A stretch of 64,000 nucleotides of DNA from Calliphora vicina (Eukaryota; Arthropoda; Insecta; Diptera; Calliphoridae), in the NCBI RefSeq assembly GCF_958450345.1, contig NC_088783.1, positions 104,403,302 through 104,467,301 of the forward strand, in the 5' to 3' direction. A program made the translations under genes and the position numbers. Position 1 is the stretch's first letter. Every line of letters begins with the position of its first letter. Positions 35,184 through 46,502 of this stretch are shown piece by piece. The notes beneath the pieces were generated by a model. The model made no database searches and had not been told where the DNA came from. It worked only from the letters and a program-made list of their open reading frames with translations.

Positions 35184-37100
35184 TTTAATATCCCTTGTTT
35201 AAAATATCCGATACTATCATAAGTGAAGGTTGAAACGCTCAAAAATATTCTAAATAAGAATTATAATGAATATTTATGTATTTTTCTAAAAATATTAATA
35301 AATCTTACTAGCTAAGGTCATATCAAAAATATACATACACATTCTCACCACATATTTTGACAATTGAGTTATATCTTTGACAGGAGAGTTTCCGATCTAT
35401 GTGTATTTCTCTATGGAAACACGACTAAAATACAATTTTAAAAATTTTGAAATTATTTGAAAGCAGTGATTTTCATACAAAAATTCGAAAATTGTTTTCC
35501 GATCGAATTTATGAGTCGGTGCCTCAGATTTTTTAATTTATTAACTTTTAATAGTATTTCTGATTCAAAAATCAAAAGTGCAAGAAGTTGGAGATTATGA
35601 ACCAAGTCCAAATATGTATAATCAATTCATGTTTGCATACAATTTATGTATATGCGATCAGTTTTGTCTTAAAATTTAAGGGCTTATAAGTAACATTTTC
35701 TGATTGCATGTGTTGAATAAATCATTCAAAAATTGCCGGGTTTTTAAGAAAAGTATTTTTTTATATAGCTAAATGTTCATATCGTATTCAAATTTTGTAG
35801 ACACTAGCAATACAAATTTAACTTAATGTTGGGTCTAAATATTAAAATTTTGAATGAAATATGTCACTATATTTTTGCTAACACTAATTTGTAGTTAAAT
35901 TAAACCACAAAATTTATTTTGGTTAAATTTCTAAGATTATAATCTGTAGTTACTGCTATCTTTATGTTTTTATTATTATTGGCACATAATCGCAAAATTT
36001 AGCAAAAAAAATCCTGAGAAATGCTGATTTCTCTGGATTTGTTGAAATTTTGTAGTTTAAAAATGTATAGTTTTATCACATTCGAGAAGATAATTAGAAA
36101 ATTTAATAAATTTTTATTCACTATTTTAGTGAAATTAGTCTAATCCTGAAATATCCAGGTACAGTGAATTTTAAAATAACGAATTCAAAATATGTACCAC
36201 AAATATGGCTTTCATTGGACAAATACAAAATTTATTAAAATTACACATAGACCTTTTTGCTGGCAAGACAAATATATTTCACATCTTTAATCATTAAAGC
36301 CTTACATCGTCCTACAATTGCATGGAATATAGGCCGCGGAAACAAAATTTTAAAAACTTTTTAAGGAAGAAATAAGGGTGATCAAGAGTTACTTCATAAA
36401 TCTTAATAAACATACTGGTTTTCACATCAAATACATGTTTTCAAAAAAAATCACCTACTTGTTTATGTTGCAATTTTATTCTTCTTGCTAAAAAAAACAA
36501 TTTTTTTATTTCTTATTAGAGGTTGTATTACAGTAAAATTGCAAAATTGTAAGAATACAAAAGCTATTGCAAAATTTCGTCCAAAAGTTGCAATAAATAT
36601 ACAACATATGTTTAGGGCAATAGCGCTGTCATCTTTCACAAACCATAGTACTTAAAAATACAACTCTAAATCACAAATGCATTGTTGTAAAACCTATTAT
36701 TTTGAAGGGCAAAATAACAATATTTAGAAATTTCATTTTTATGAATACAAAATGTTGGTCAAAGTTGATTAAATATCTACAAATATTTTTATTCATAGAA
36801 TCTTTAGGCAGATTTTGAGAGGTCTTTAGAAGTTAGGATAAATGGAAAAGTTCAATAGCTAAGATTAACCGACTAATTTTATTTATTATATAAAATACTT
36901 TTTTCAATTTAAAACTAAACTTCATACAATAATATGCTTTTATTTCAGCTAGCATTTATCATCTTCATACAACACACGGGTACAAAATGTTGCCCACAAA
37001 TGTAAAATATCGCATTTTCAAACAGCTGACTCTTCAGTTTTTGCTACTAACTTTGCTTTTGTAGATTTTCTTGAACATTACTCTTAAAAACCAGTTCAAT
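35184..37100. other. Intergenic, promoter region of genes A and E
   Basis: AT-rich; no element or gene recognised. A TTTTGTAG acceptor-like site at 37058-37065 just before the transposase-derived gene may mark a 5' UTR intron. Confidence 0.4.
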
Positions 37101-38630
37101 ATGAAAAAAATTACCATTTTATATGCTCAAAAACTAATGGAGGACTTGATGGAATCCTCATCATCATCGGATGAAGATGATGAAGTGTTTGCTGTGCTAA
37201 AGGCAATAGATCAGCAACGATCCCAAGACAAATCTAATGAAGATATAGAAAATGATGTTATAAATGGAATGAATCAGCTACCACGGGCAGAAAACACAAA
37301 TGAAGATAAATATATTGAGCAGTCATCAGAAGAAAGGAACAATAAAGATAATGAAATCGATGAGTTAAATGAAATAAATCTGCAACTAGATGCAGAAAAC
37401 TCGAATGAAGGCAAAGATGCTGTTGCAGCATTGGCAGGACAAATTCAGGAAGGGAAATATGTAACATTTGAGGACAAACTAATGAATATGATCTCTGAAA
37501 GAAATGTAAGGAAGGAAAAGCTCTTAACACTTACCTAAGTTTTGTAATTAAAATATAAATTCTCTATTTTAGTTTAAGCATAATGTTCATGTCAGTAGAG
37601 CAACTGCTATTTATCTAATGGAGAAATATTCCCTATGGTATTGTAAAAGTCCTTATAAAAGTAGCAAAGAGAAATCAGCGGTGGAAACAGATATACTGTG
37701 TTATTTATGGTAACTATATGTATACTTTAAGGTCATCTTTATTTTATATAATTTTAATATTGATACTTTTTAGCTTTTGTGGCAACGAAATCAGTTTTCA
37801 ATCTGTTGCACAACGGTTTAACATATCATTAGCACATATGAACAAGTCCTTTAAGAATGTCTTACAATTTATAATAGACGAATTGGCTCCTGATATTATA
37901 AAGCTTCCAAATTCAAATAATGATAAAGAAAAGATTGCCAATGAGTTTGAGAAGGTTAGGTATAGCAACTTACTATTCAACTTATTGACAATATTTTATT
38001 TATTTTCAGGTTGCTGGTTTTCCAAATGTCCTGGGTTGTGTGGCCGAAAGCTATTTTCCAGTAAAATTCAACAAATTAGCTCAATTCTGTGGAGGTTCCT
38101 ATATATACCTGCGAGGAGTATGTGATTCAAAGGCAAAATTTATAAATGTAAAAACTGGCATTCCTAGAGAAATAACTGACTCATTCTTGGAAAAGGATAT
38201 GCCAGAATTGTGCTCTCCGAATTATCATTTGCTGGGAGACTTGAAATGTCCTATAAGGGAATACCTTATGATACCTTTTGACAATGATGGTAATTTAAGT
38301 GATTCAGAAAAAAATTTCAACATTAAACTTATTCGTACTCATGTTAAAGTTAAGAATGCATTTGGTATCTTAAGAAGTCGTTTACAACAATTAAAGTATT
38401 TAGACTTCGATACTGTGGAAACAGTGTCTGAATTTATTGTTAGCTGTTGTGTTCTTCACAATATCTGTATTGATAGGGATGACTTTCATAATGAAGAAAT
38501 TTATACCGATGTATCCGATCGACTTTATAGTAGTTCTTTGGCCTCTATTAAAAATGACGAATTTCTGTCAGATTTAGGACTAATGAAAAGATTCGAACTT
38601 AAACATGTAATGTTTAGCGCTAAAACTTAA
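37101..38630 (+). CDS. PIF/Harbinger transposase-derived protein (cluster gene E)
   Basis: Four exons (37101-37505, 37573-37709, 37774-37954, 38010-38630) join in phase to 447 residues. The N-terminal 135 residues are acidic and Ser/Asn-rich, unlike standard transposases. Then come a helix-turn-helix-like segment (ISFQSVAQRFNISLAHMNKS) and a DDE_Tnp_4 nuclease fold: VAGFPNVLGC, FINVKTGIPREITDSFL, YHLLGDLKCPIREYLMIPF, KVKNAFGILRSRL, and FIVSCCVLHNICI. The usual first catalytic Asp (IDGTH) is Ala (VAESY) and the final Glu (VERAFG) is Lys (VKNAFG), so DNA cleavage is probably lost. AATAAA at 38661. Three introns and an intact frame favour domestication, as for fly DPLG genes and vertebrate HARBI1. 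Confidence 0.8.
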
Positions 38631-38686
38631 AAACGATTTTATTTGTACATTTTTCTTTGTAATAAAACACTTGTATTTATTTAATA

Positions 38687-39702
38687 TTAGTTATTTTGAC
38701 TGCTCAGAATTTGTTGCAATATATTTTGTAACTGTTTAGTAGCTTCCATCTTTTCTCTATGACGCCTTTCCTTTGCTTCTTCCTTCTTTGCAGCTATTTG
38801 CAACAAAATCTCGTGTAAGGTAAGCTCCTTCTTCTCTTGTCTAGTATGAGGCTCCTTATAATCCTGCGTAATAGATTCATCATTATTCACTATCGTTGCT
38901 TCATCGTTCTCCTGTGTGATAGTATCCTCTTTCTTCTCTGTGATAAGCACTTTAATTTCCTTATTCTCCACACTTTCAACACAATCCCTGGCTTTAATAT
39001 CCACAGGTTTCCTTTTTGCCTTCGTTATAAAGCCTTTTGTCTTTCTTCTAAGTACTGTCTTGTATCGCTGTTCACATTGATTAGCAGTCTTTTCTGGAAA
39101 GTGTGTTGCAATTTCGGCCCACATTTCTTTTTGATATACGAATCTTTTTCCAACTTCCCATATTAAGGTTCTATAAAGACTCATTAGCAGCTTCGTTTCA
39201 CTGTTTGTCCAAACTACAATTGTTTTTCAAAAGTAAAGTATATGTATATTAAATTTCCTTATAATTACTCACTAAAAACTCGTTTGAAGGGTGCTGAGTT
39301 ATCATCCATTTCAGAATCAATTGGATGCTTCCTAACGATTTCGAATGTATTTTCGACGCAATATTTAGCTTCTAAATCGATGGTTTTCCTTCTTGCCTCT
39401 GATAAGTAGACTTTTTCTTTGCCCTTTTTCTTTCTTTTAAGAACAGTCTTATATCGCTCTTCACATTGCTTAGGGGTCTTATTTGGAATCTTTGAAGAAA
39501 TTTCGAGCCACATATCTTTTTTATGCAGAAACCTTTTCTTCGGACCAACCTCTTTTAATAAGTTTTTATGAAAATCCATTAGCAACCTCGTGTCAGTGTT
39601 TGACCATTTCGCAATTTTCTTGGAAGAACTCGGAATATCAACTGTTTCAAATACCATTTCAGTTGGACCAAATTCCGGTTCATATTCAGTCTTAATTTCC
39701 AT
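38687..39702 (-). CDS. Two-domain Myb/SANT-like protein (cluster gene B)
   Basis: Exon 1 (39702-39273) and exon 2 (39213-38687), split by a 59-bp intron in phase 1, give 318 residues. Domain 1 is at about 31-95 (KWSNTDTRLLMDFHKNLL, DMWLEISSKIP, QCEERYKTVLKRKKKGKEK). Domain 2 is at about 145-205 (IWTNSETKLLMSLYRTLI, EMWAEIATHFP, QCEQRYKTVLRR). The C-terminal 50 residues are the charged helix common to the cluster (KKEEAKERRHREKMEATKQL). An acidic linker rich in Glu/Thr lies between. It converges on gene E with 56 bp between stop codons and an AATAAA on each strand. It is about 90% alike to gene C, its recent tandem copy. Confidence 0.8.
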
Positions 39703-40477
39703 TGTTTAATTCAAAATAATTTTACTTTGGATGTTCAAAATCACCTTTGCACACAAAATGCGAAATTGTTAAATGCACCACGGTGAGCGTATGCAAATTG
39801 TGTGTTCTAAAATACTTTTTTTGGTTTATTCAATAAAGTTGTGTGATACAGAACTGAAAGCTGTAAGTATTATATTAAATTATTTGCTTTCTAAATGGTT
39901 TGTTAATCTTTTATAGATATTTAATTCTTTTTTCTAAACAAAAAATATTTGTTATGCAAAAAATGTAAATGCAAGGGGTTGCAAAATGTACTTTAATCAT
40001 ATACAGTTGTAATTTTCAGTACTTTTAGTATAATTTTGTAATTTTAAAAAGAGTGGCAACACAAATTTAGTTAAATGTTTTTTGATAATTTAATACAATT
40101 TATTAACCAAGATTAGATTTTAGTTAGATTTAAATTTATATAAAAAAAATTTAAATGAATACCCTTAATATTTTATACAAATTTATTTATTACATAGGTA
40201 TTTATTTTAGCATACACTAGAAAAATGCAAGTGTACCAATTTGCAGGCTATTATTTTATTTATATTATTGTGTGCATATTTGGTTTTAGTATACAGTTTC
40301 AATTATTTGTTCAACAATCTAAAAAATTTCGAGCTTTACCGACTATTCTACATTTTAATTTTTGTCGACCAAAAAGTCGATTTAGACTTTTTTCAGCAAA
40401 AATAACATTATTATTTACCTACATATATTTATATAACAAATCTTAATTATTCTTACTATCTAAAAATTGTTGTAATA
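39703..40477. other. Upstream region of gene B, with relic of gene D 3' end
   Basis: Repeated almost unchanged at 41765-42503. Ends with about 38 bases (40440-40477) matching the last codons and stop of gene D (42466-42503). TCGACTTTT-type remnant at 40370-40390. Confidence 0.6.
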
Positions 40478-40690
40478 TCTGAATTTATTGTTAGCTGTTG
40501 TGTTCTCCACAATATCTGTATTGATAGGGAATGAATGAAGAAATTTATACCGATGTATCCGATCGACTTTATAGTAGTTCTTTGGCCTCTATTAAAAATG
40601 ACGAATTTCTGTCAGATTTAGGACTAATGAAAAGATTCGAACTTAAACATGTTACGTTTAGCGCTAAAACTTAAAATCGATTTTATTTGT
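40478..40690 (+). pseudogene. 3' fragment of the transposase-derived gene E
   Basis: Matches 38427-38650 of gene E nearly base for base, from the codons for SEFIVSCCVLHNICI to the stop, with a short deletion near 40530 that shifts the frame. No upstream exons are present. It was carried along by the tandem duplication that made gene C. Confidence 0.9.
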
Positions 40691-40729
40691 ACTTATTTTT
40701 TTTAATAAAACACTTGTATTTATTTAATG

Positions 40730-41764
40730 TTAATTATTTTGACTGCTCAGAATTTGTTGCAATATATTTTGTAACTGTTTAGTAGCTTCCATTTTTTCTC
40801 TATGACGCCTTTCCTTTGCTTCTTCCTTCTTTGCAGCTATTTGCAACAAAATTTCGTGTAAGGTAAGCTCCTTCTTCTCTTGTCTAGTATGAGGCTCCTT
40901 ATACTCCGGTGTAATGGGTTCATCATTATTCACTATCGTTGCTTCATCGTTCTCCTGTGTGATAGTCTCCTCTTTATTCTCTGTGATAAGCACTTTAATT
41001 TCCTTATTCTCCACTCTATTGATTTTAAATATATTTTCAACACAATCCCTGGCTTTAAAATCCACATGTTTCCTTTTTGCATTCGTTATAAAGCCTTTTT
41101 TCTTTCTTTTAAGTACTGTCTTGTATCGCTGTTCACATTGATAAGGAGTCTTATCTGGAAAGTGTGTTGCAATTTCGGCCCACATTTCCTTTTGATATAC
41201 GAATCGTTTTCCAACTTCCCATATTAAGGTTTTATAAAGACTTATTAGCAGCTTCGTTTCACTGTTTGTCCAAACTGCAATTGTTTTTGAAAAGTAAAGT
41301 ATATGTATATACAATTTTCTTTATAATTACTCACTAAAAATCCGTTTGAAGGGTGCTGAGTTATCATCCATTTCAGAATCAATTGGATGCTTCCTAACGA
41401 TTTCGAATGTATTTTCGACGCAATATTTTGCTTCTAAATCTATGGTTTTCCTTCTTGCCTCTGATAAGTAGACTTTTTCTTTGCCCTTTTTCTTTCTTTT
41501 AAGAACAGTCTTATATCGCTCTTCACATTGCTTAGGGGTCATATTTGGAAACTGTGAGGAAATTTCGAGCCACATATCTTTTTTATGCAGAAACCTTTTG
41601 TCCGGACCAACCTCTTTTAATAAGTTTTTATGAAAATCCATTAGCAGCCTCGTGTCAGTGTTTGACCATATGGCAATTTTCTTGGAAGAACTCGGAATAT
41701 CAACTGCTTTAAATACTATTTCAGTTGGACCAAATTCCGGTTCATATTCAGTCTTAATTTCCAT
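40730..41764 (-). CDS. Two-domain Myb/SANT-like protein (cluster gene C)
   Basis: Exons 41764-41335 and 41274-40730 (60-bp intron, phase 1) give 324 residues with the same plan as gene B: domain 1 (IWSNTDTRLLMDFHKNLL, DMWLEISSQFP), domain 2 (VWTNSETKLL-type, EMWAEIATHFPDKTPYQCEQR), and the C-terminal charged helix. Unlike B it keeps the segment FKINRVENKEIKV between domain 2 and the tail, six residues longer overall. The frame is intact in both copies despite the recent duplication. The role is presumed DNA binding. Confidence 0.8.
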
Positions 41765-42467
41765 TGTTTAATTCAAAATAATTTTACTTTGGATGTTCAA
41801 AAACACCTTTGCACACAAAATGCGAAATTGTTAAATGCACCACGGCGAGCGTATGCAAATTGTGTGTTTTAAAATACTTTTTTTGGTTTATTCAATAAAG
41901 TTGTGGGACACAGAACTGAAAGCTGTAAATATTATATTAAATTATTTGCTTTCTAAATGGTTTGTTAATCTTTTATAGATATTTAATTCTATGTTCTAAA
42001 CACAAAATATTTGTTATGCAAAAAATGTAAATGCAAGGGGTTGCAAAATGTACTTTAATCATTTACAGTTGTAATTTTCAGTACTTTTAGTAGAATTTTG
42101 TAATTTTAAAAAGAGTGGCAACACAAATTTAGTTTAATGTTTTTTGATAATTTAATACCATTTATTAACCAAGATTAGATTTTAGTTAGATTTAAATTTA
42201 TAAAAAAAAAATTTAAATGAATACCCTTAATATTTTATACAAATTTATTTTAGCATACACTAGAAAAAATGCAAGTGTACCAATTTGCAGGCTATTATTG
42301 TGTGCATATTTGGTTTTATATACTGTTTCAATTATTTTTTCAATAATCTTAAAAATTTCGAGCTTTACCGACTATTCGACATTTTAATTTTTGTCGACCA
42401 AAAAGTCGATTTTGACTTTTTTTTTAACAAAAATAACTATTATTTACCCATATTTATATAACAAATC

Positions 42468-43533
42468 TTAATTATTCTTACTATCTAAAAGTTGTTGTAA
42501 TATATTTTGCACTTGTTTAAAAACTTCCATTTTCTCTTTATGGCGCCTTTCTTTTGTTTCTTCCTTCCTGGCAGCTATATCCATCAAAGTTTCCTGTATG
42601 GTTTTTTCTTTTTTTGCGGAATCGACCAGCTCATTCTTCTTCTGTATGTTGGGTTCACTGTGCTCCGGTATGTCAAGTTCATTCTGATCCATATCATCTG
42701 TTATTCGTTCTTTTTTTATTGTATGTTTTCTATTTATTTGAAAAGAAGATTTATCTTTAGCTTTATCGTTTCTTTTTCTTCTGGTCTCCGATGGATTGTA
42801 TCTAACGTATTTTACAACGCGGTTTTTCTGTTTATTAAGAAGGCGCATGAATCGAGTTTCACATTGTTTAGGTTCCTTATTTGGAAAGTGGGCGGAAATT
42901 TCGGCCCACATTTCCTTTTTTTGTGTAAATCTTTTATCAGGACCAACATCGCCTATAAAACGTTTGTAAAGATCGACTAGTTGCTTTGTTTCACTATTTG
43001 ACCACACTGCAAGTGTATTGGGACATATTACAGTACATATTATATTTATTTTTTCGCATTATTACTTACACTGAAAGTTTCTGATGGGAGTCAGGAGATT
43101 ATCGTCTGGTTCCACATTATGTAATTTAATAATTCGAAATGCATTTGTATCATCTTTTGAAACTAAATCAGTTGTATTTTTGCCAGCCCCTGATATATTA
43201 TAGACTTTGCCAGCGCCTCTTTTCTTTTTTCGAAACATAGTCGTTAATCGTGATTGGCATTGCTGAGGAGTCTTATCGGGAAAATGTAAAGAAATTTCGT
43301 CAAACATTTGTTTTTGATATGTGAACCTTTGTCCAACCTCGGGTAATAAACTTTTATAGAGACTCAATAATTGTTTCGTTTCACTGTTTGACCATACTGC
43401 AAATGTATAAGTTGTTAATCATCAGAAGATTATAAATTTTTAGACTTTATTACTTACTTTTAAGTTGTTTGACATAGGCCACTGGAATATCAATTTCCAT
43501 TTCTTTTAAACTATCGTCCGTAACGTTGTCCAT
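42468..43533 (-). CDS. Two-domain Myb/SANT-like protein (cluster gene D)
   Basis: Three exons (43533-43458, 43396-43070, 43006-42468) join in phase 1 throughout to 313 residues. Exon 1 encodes a short acidic leader (MDNVTDDSLKEMEID) and ends KQLK, matching exon 1 of gene F. Exon 2 carries domain 1 (WSNSETKQLLSLYKSLLPEV) in which the second Trp is Phe (QMFDEISLHFP), so it may bind DNA less well. Exon 3 carries domain 2 (WSNSETKQLVDLYKRFIGDV, EMWAEISAHFP) and the C-terminal helix (KEETKERRHKEKMEVFKQVQ). An upstream ATG at 43538 leads to a quick stop, so 43533 is chosen. Divergent from gene F. Confidence 0.75.
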
Positions 43534-43829
43534 TTCATTTGTTCAAAAAAAATATTTTGAATTAGATTGAAAAATTAACTTAAATACAACAAAAATATAC
43601 TGAAAATTACTTTGTAGTGGCAATAATTTTGATTTTTTTACTGAATTTTACTCAGTGCGTAATAAACACGAGTAGGATTTTGCCGAATTCTGTGATGCCA
43701 CTCTTTTTAATAATAAGTACTAAAAATTACAACCGCTAAAAATAATAGGTCATTTCTATATAATTATTGCATGGTTTAAAAAATTAAAATAGCTATTTTT
43801 AATTACCGTGAATACAAAATCACAGTATC
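43534..43829. other. Upstream region of gene D
   Basis: AT-rich promoter candidate; no core promoter motif identified. Confidence 0.35.
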
Positions 43830-44735
43830 ACAAAGTATACTTTGTGACAGTATGGCGGATAATGCTGTGGTGGTGCTGTGCATCTTACGAGTCCATGCTG
43901 GTGACGAGCTGCAGGGAGTTGACGGGTCAGCGATGTCAGGGCGGATATCAGCCTGTACGATTGTCCATCGCTCTCGATTATCCCAGGTTTTATCAACCGC
44001 ACCCATTTCCAGGCATCGACAATAAGCTCCTTACTGACAGGTTAAAAACCTTTGTCAGGTACTCGACTCTAGGTGTTTTAGCATCAGCATGGATATTCCG
44101 TTAGGTCCTATTGCCTTTAAAAGCTTAGCTGTGTTTATCGCTTCTACAACTTCAGTTGGCTACCCTATTATCCTTCTTTGTCGGGTTAGAGAGAGACTGA
44201 ACTGTAGACCACAACTTGTCAACTCCAGAACTAAAGTTGCAGCTCTTCAAATAATCCAATAATTTGTTTCGCTCGTCCTAATTAACCAACCTGCTGATAT
44301 CGCGGTTCAGCTGGGCGATCCTAGAGTCGTCTGGGTTGGTACTTCGGATGTCAACACGCTCATCCCGCGTTCGGTAGACAATTGAATATTCTCTGAAGTC
44401 GTGGCAGTCTGCTTTCTTTTGGATGATGAAAGTTCAGAGACGATAAAATGGTTGGGTCTATCCAGATCCCGGAGAAATAACTGCACGCCAGTTGTGTAGT
44501 TAATCAGACCAAAACTCGCCAGATCAGTATGCCCGTGTGGGGCATCATTTAGTATGCAGAAAGTGGATTCGTCAACCTGTACCTTCAGCGAAGCTCATCA
44601 CTGGTCTTCCCCAAGACTTGAATGCCAAAACTAATGATGAGCGTTGAAGTCCCCTAGGACCAAACGTGTATCACCATCCAATAAGGTCCTAATGTCGGGA
44701 TGGTAGCCTGTTGGTACTGGCGTAATGTAGACATT
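43830..44735 (-). pseudogene. Non-LTR retrotransposon endonuclease to RT-start fragment
   Basis: Minus-strand frames give an exo-endonuclease end block (LVLGDFNAHH, then FWHSS and VDESTFC-like text, LNDAP), followed by INYTTGVQLFLRDLDRPNHF, and further on AKLLKAIGPNGISMLMLKHL, the segment that leads into the reverse transcriptase. The order is that of Jockey/I-type ORF2. Several stops and frameshifts are present, so it is inactive. The left end is at a perfect palindrome (CACAAAGTATACTTTGTG). It splits the divergent gene pair D and F. Confidence 0.7.
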
Positions 44736-45193
44736 ATAGAGCTAATTTTATGTTTAATATGATTTCAAATACTATATTCAATTAGTTTTTTGTTATAAAT
44801 ATTATTAGTCCGATTAAAACATTTTTTGTATTTAAATTATTATTTACACAAAAATACGTTGCAAAATAACCTATTATTTTAAACAGTTGTAATTTTTGGT
44901 AGCAGTTTAAAAATAATGGCAAAATTTACTCTGGGCAAAATTAAGGCAAATTTTGTTTACCTTTTATCAAGGTAAAAGAACTGACGGGAATACTTTTTAT
45001 ATTTTATGGACTGCTTGTTAGTGGCGAACAATTTAAAATAAAAAATAATGTAAAACTATATGAAAAGGATTTTTTGGGCAAACTAATTGAATTAAGCTAA
45101 AAATTATATTATTTGGAAACTAAATATTTATACTCTGTGCTGAATATACTTGAAGTAGTTCCCACTTGAAGTGCTATAACTCTGATTAATGTA
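44736..45193. other. Upstream region of gene F
   Basis: AT-rich sequence between the retrotransposon relic and the gene F start. No motif identified with confidence. Confidence 0.35.
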
Positions 45194-46192
45194 ATGGAAA
45201 ATAAAGCAGATAATATTGATCCAACTGAAATGGAATCCCATATGCCAAGTACCTCCGTCAAACAAATTAAAAGTAAGTGTTTAATATGAAATTTTATACC
45301 TATGAAGTTTACTAATAAAACAATTGCAGTATGGTCAAACACCGAAACGAACCAACTGTTGAGTCTTTATAAAAGTTTAATAAGCGAAGTTGGTAAAAGA
45401 TTTGCAAATCAAAAAGAAATGTGGTTCGAAATTTCGACTCACTTTCCAAACATGACTACTCAACAATGTCTCTCAAGATTAAGGACTGTATTTAAAAGAA
45501 AGAAAAAAGGAATTAAAAAAGTCTATATAACGAAGGCTAAAAGAAATACGAACCATTTGGAAACTAAAGGTGATGAATTCGGTATCGTCAGAATACATAA
45601 TATGGAATTTAAACCAGACGATATTCCAAGTCATGTCAAAAACATCCAAGGTATGTATGCACTTAAACCAAGACAATTTAAGATATTTTACTTAATTTTT
45701 CTTGCAGTATGGTCGAGCAGTGAAACTAAGCAATTAATGGAACTTTACAAAAGTTTAATTTGTGATGTTGGTCCACAAAAAAGGTTTTCGCAAAAAAAGG
45801 AGATGTGGTCGGAAATCTCTACACACTTTGCAAATAAGGATCCTAAGCAATGCGAAACACGATTCACGCATATTCTAAATAAACAAAGAAAAGGATACAA
45901 TGCCTTTTCTATACAATACATCAGAGGCAATACTGTGAGGTCAAAAAATAGAAAAACCTACAAAAGCATTACCAATGATAGAGAGGTGAATGAATATGAA
46001 AATAATGAACGTAACACACAAGAGAAAAAACTGCTTGCTGCCACAGAACTGAAAGAGAAACCCATTCAGGAGACTTTGCTGGAGCTAGCTGCTAAGAAAG
46101 AAGAAGCTAATGAAAGACGTCATAGAGAAAACATGGAGGTTTATAAAAATATGAAACATGTATTGCAACAAATTTTAGTTAGTAAAAAATAA
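45194..46192 (+). CDS. Two-domain Myb/SANT-like protein (cluster gene F)
   Basis: Three exons (45194-45272, 45330-45650, 45708-46192) join in phase 1 to 294 residues. Exon 1 is a leader ending VKQIK, exon 2 holds domain 1 (VWSNTETNQLL-type, EMWFEISTHFP, QQCLSRLRTVFKRKKK), and exon 3 holds domain 2 (WSSSETKQLMELYKSLICDV, EMWSEISTHFANKDPKQCET) and the charged tail (AAKKEEANERRHRENMEVYK). Exon boundaries sit at the first Trp of each domain exactly as in gene D. All codons are intact. It is the only Myb gene of the cluster on the plus strand. Domestication status and targets are unknown. Confidence 0.75.
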
Positions 46193-46502
46193 ACTATGTA
46201 TATTTCTCTATATTAAATATGGACTTTTTAATTTAATTATTTTGTATAATTTTGACTGCAAAATATGTTTTGTTACTAATTTGGTCATGCTGATCACGAA
46301 TCGAACCATTTCAAGAAGTCATTGAGAAAATATGGAACTGCAATTTAACTTCAGCGATATCGATTTTCATACATCAATATATTCGCAATAGTCCCAGTTC
46401 TGTCGCTATTTAAATTTGTTAAAATCGGCCAATATGTTTATAAAAATATATACAACCTTTCCAATTTTCCTTTTCCAATTTTTAACATTGAATTTGTATA
46501 GG
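46193..46502. other. 3' flank of gene F
   Basis: AT-rich; no further gene seen before the foldback-family element. Confidence 0.35.

Noticed and set aside
43820..44106. Short frames at the palindrome near 43838
   Set aside because: They fall in the decayed non-LTR retrotransposon, whose minus-strand blocks explain the sequence.
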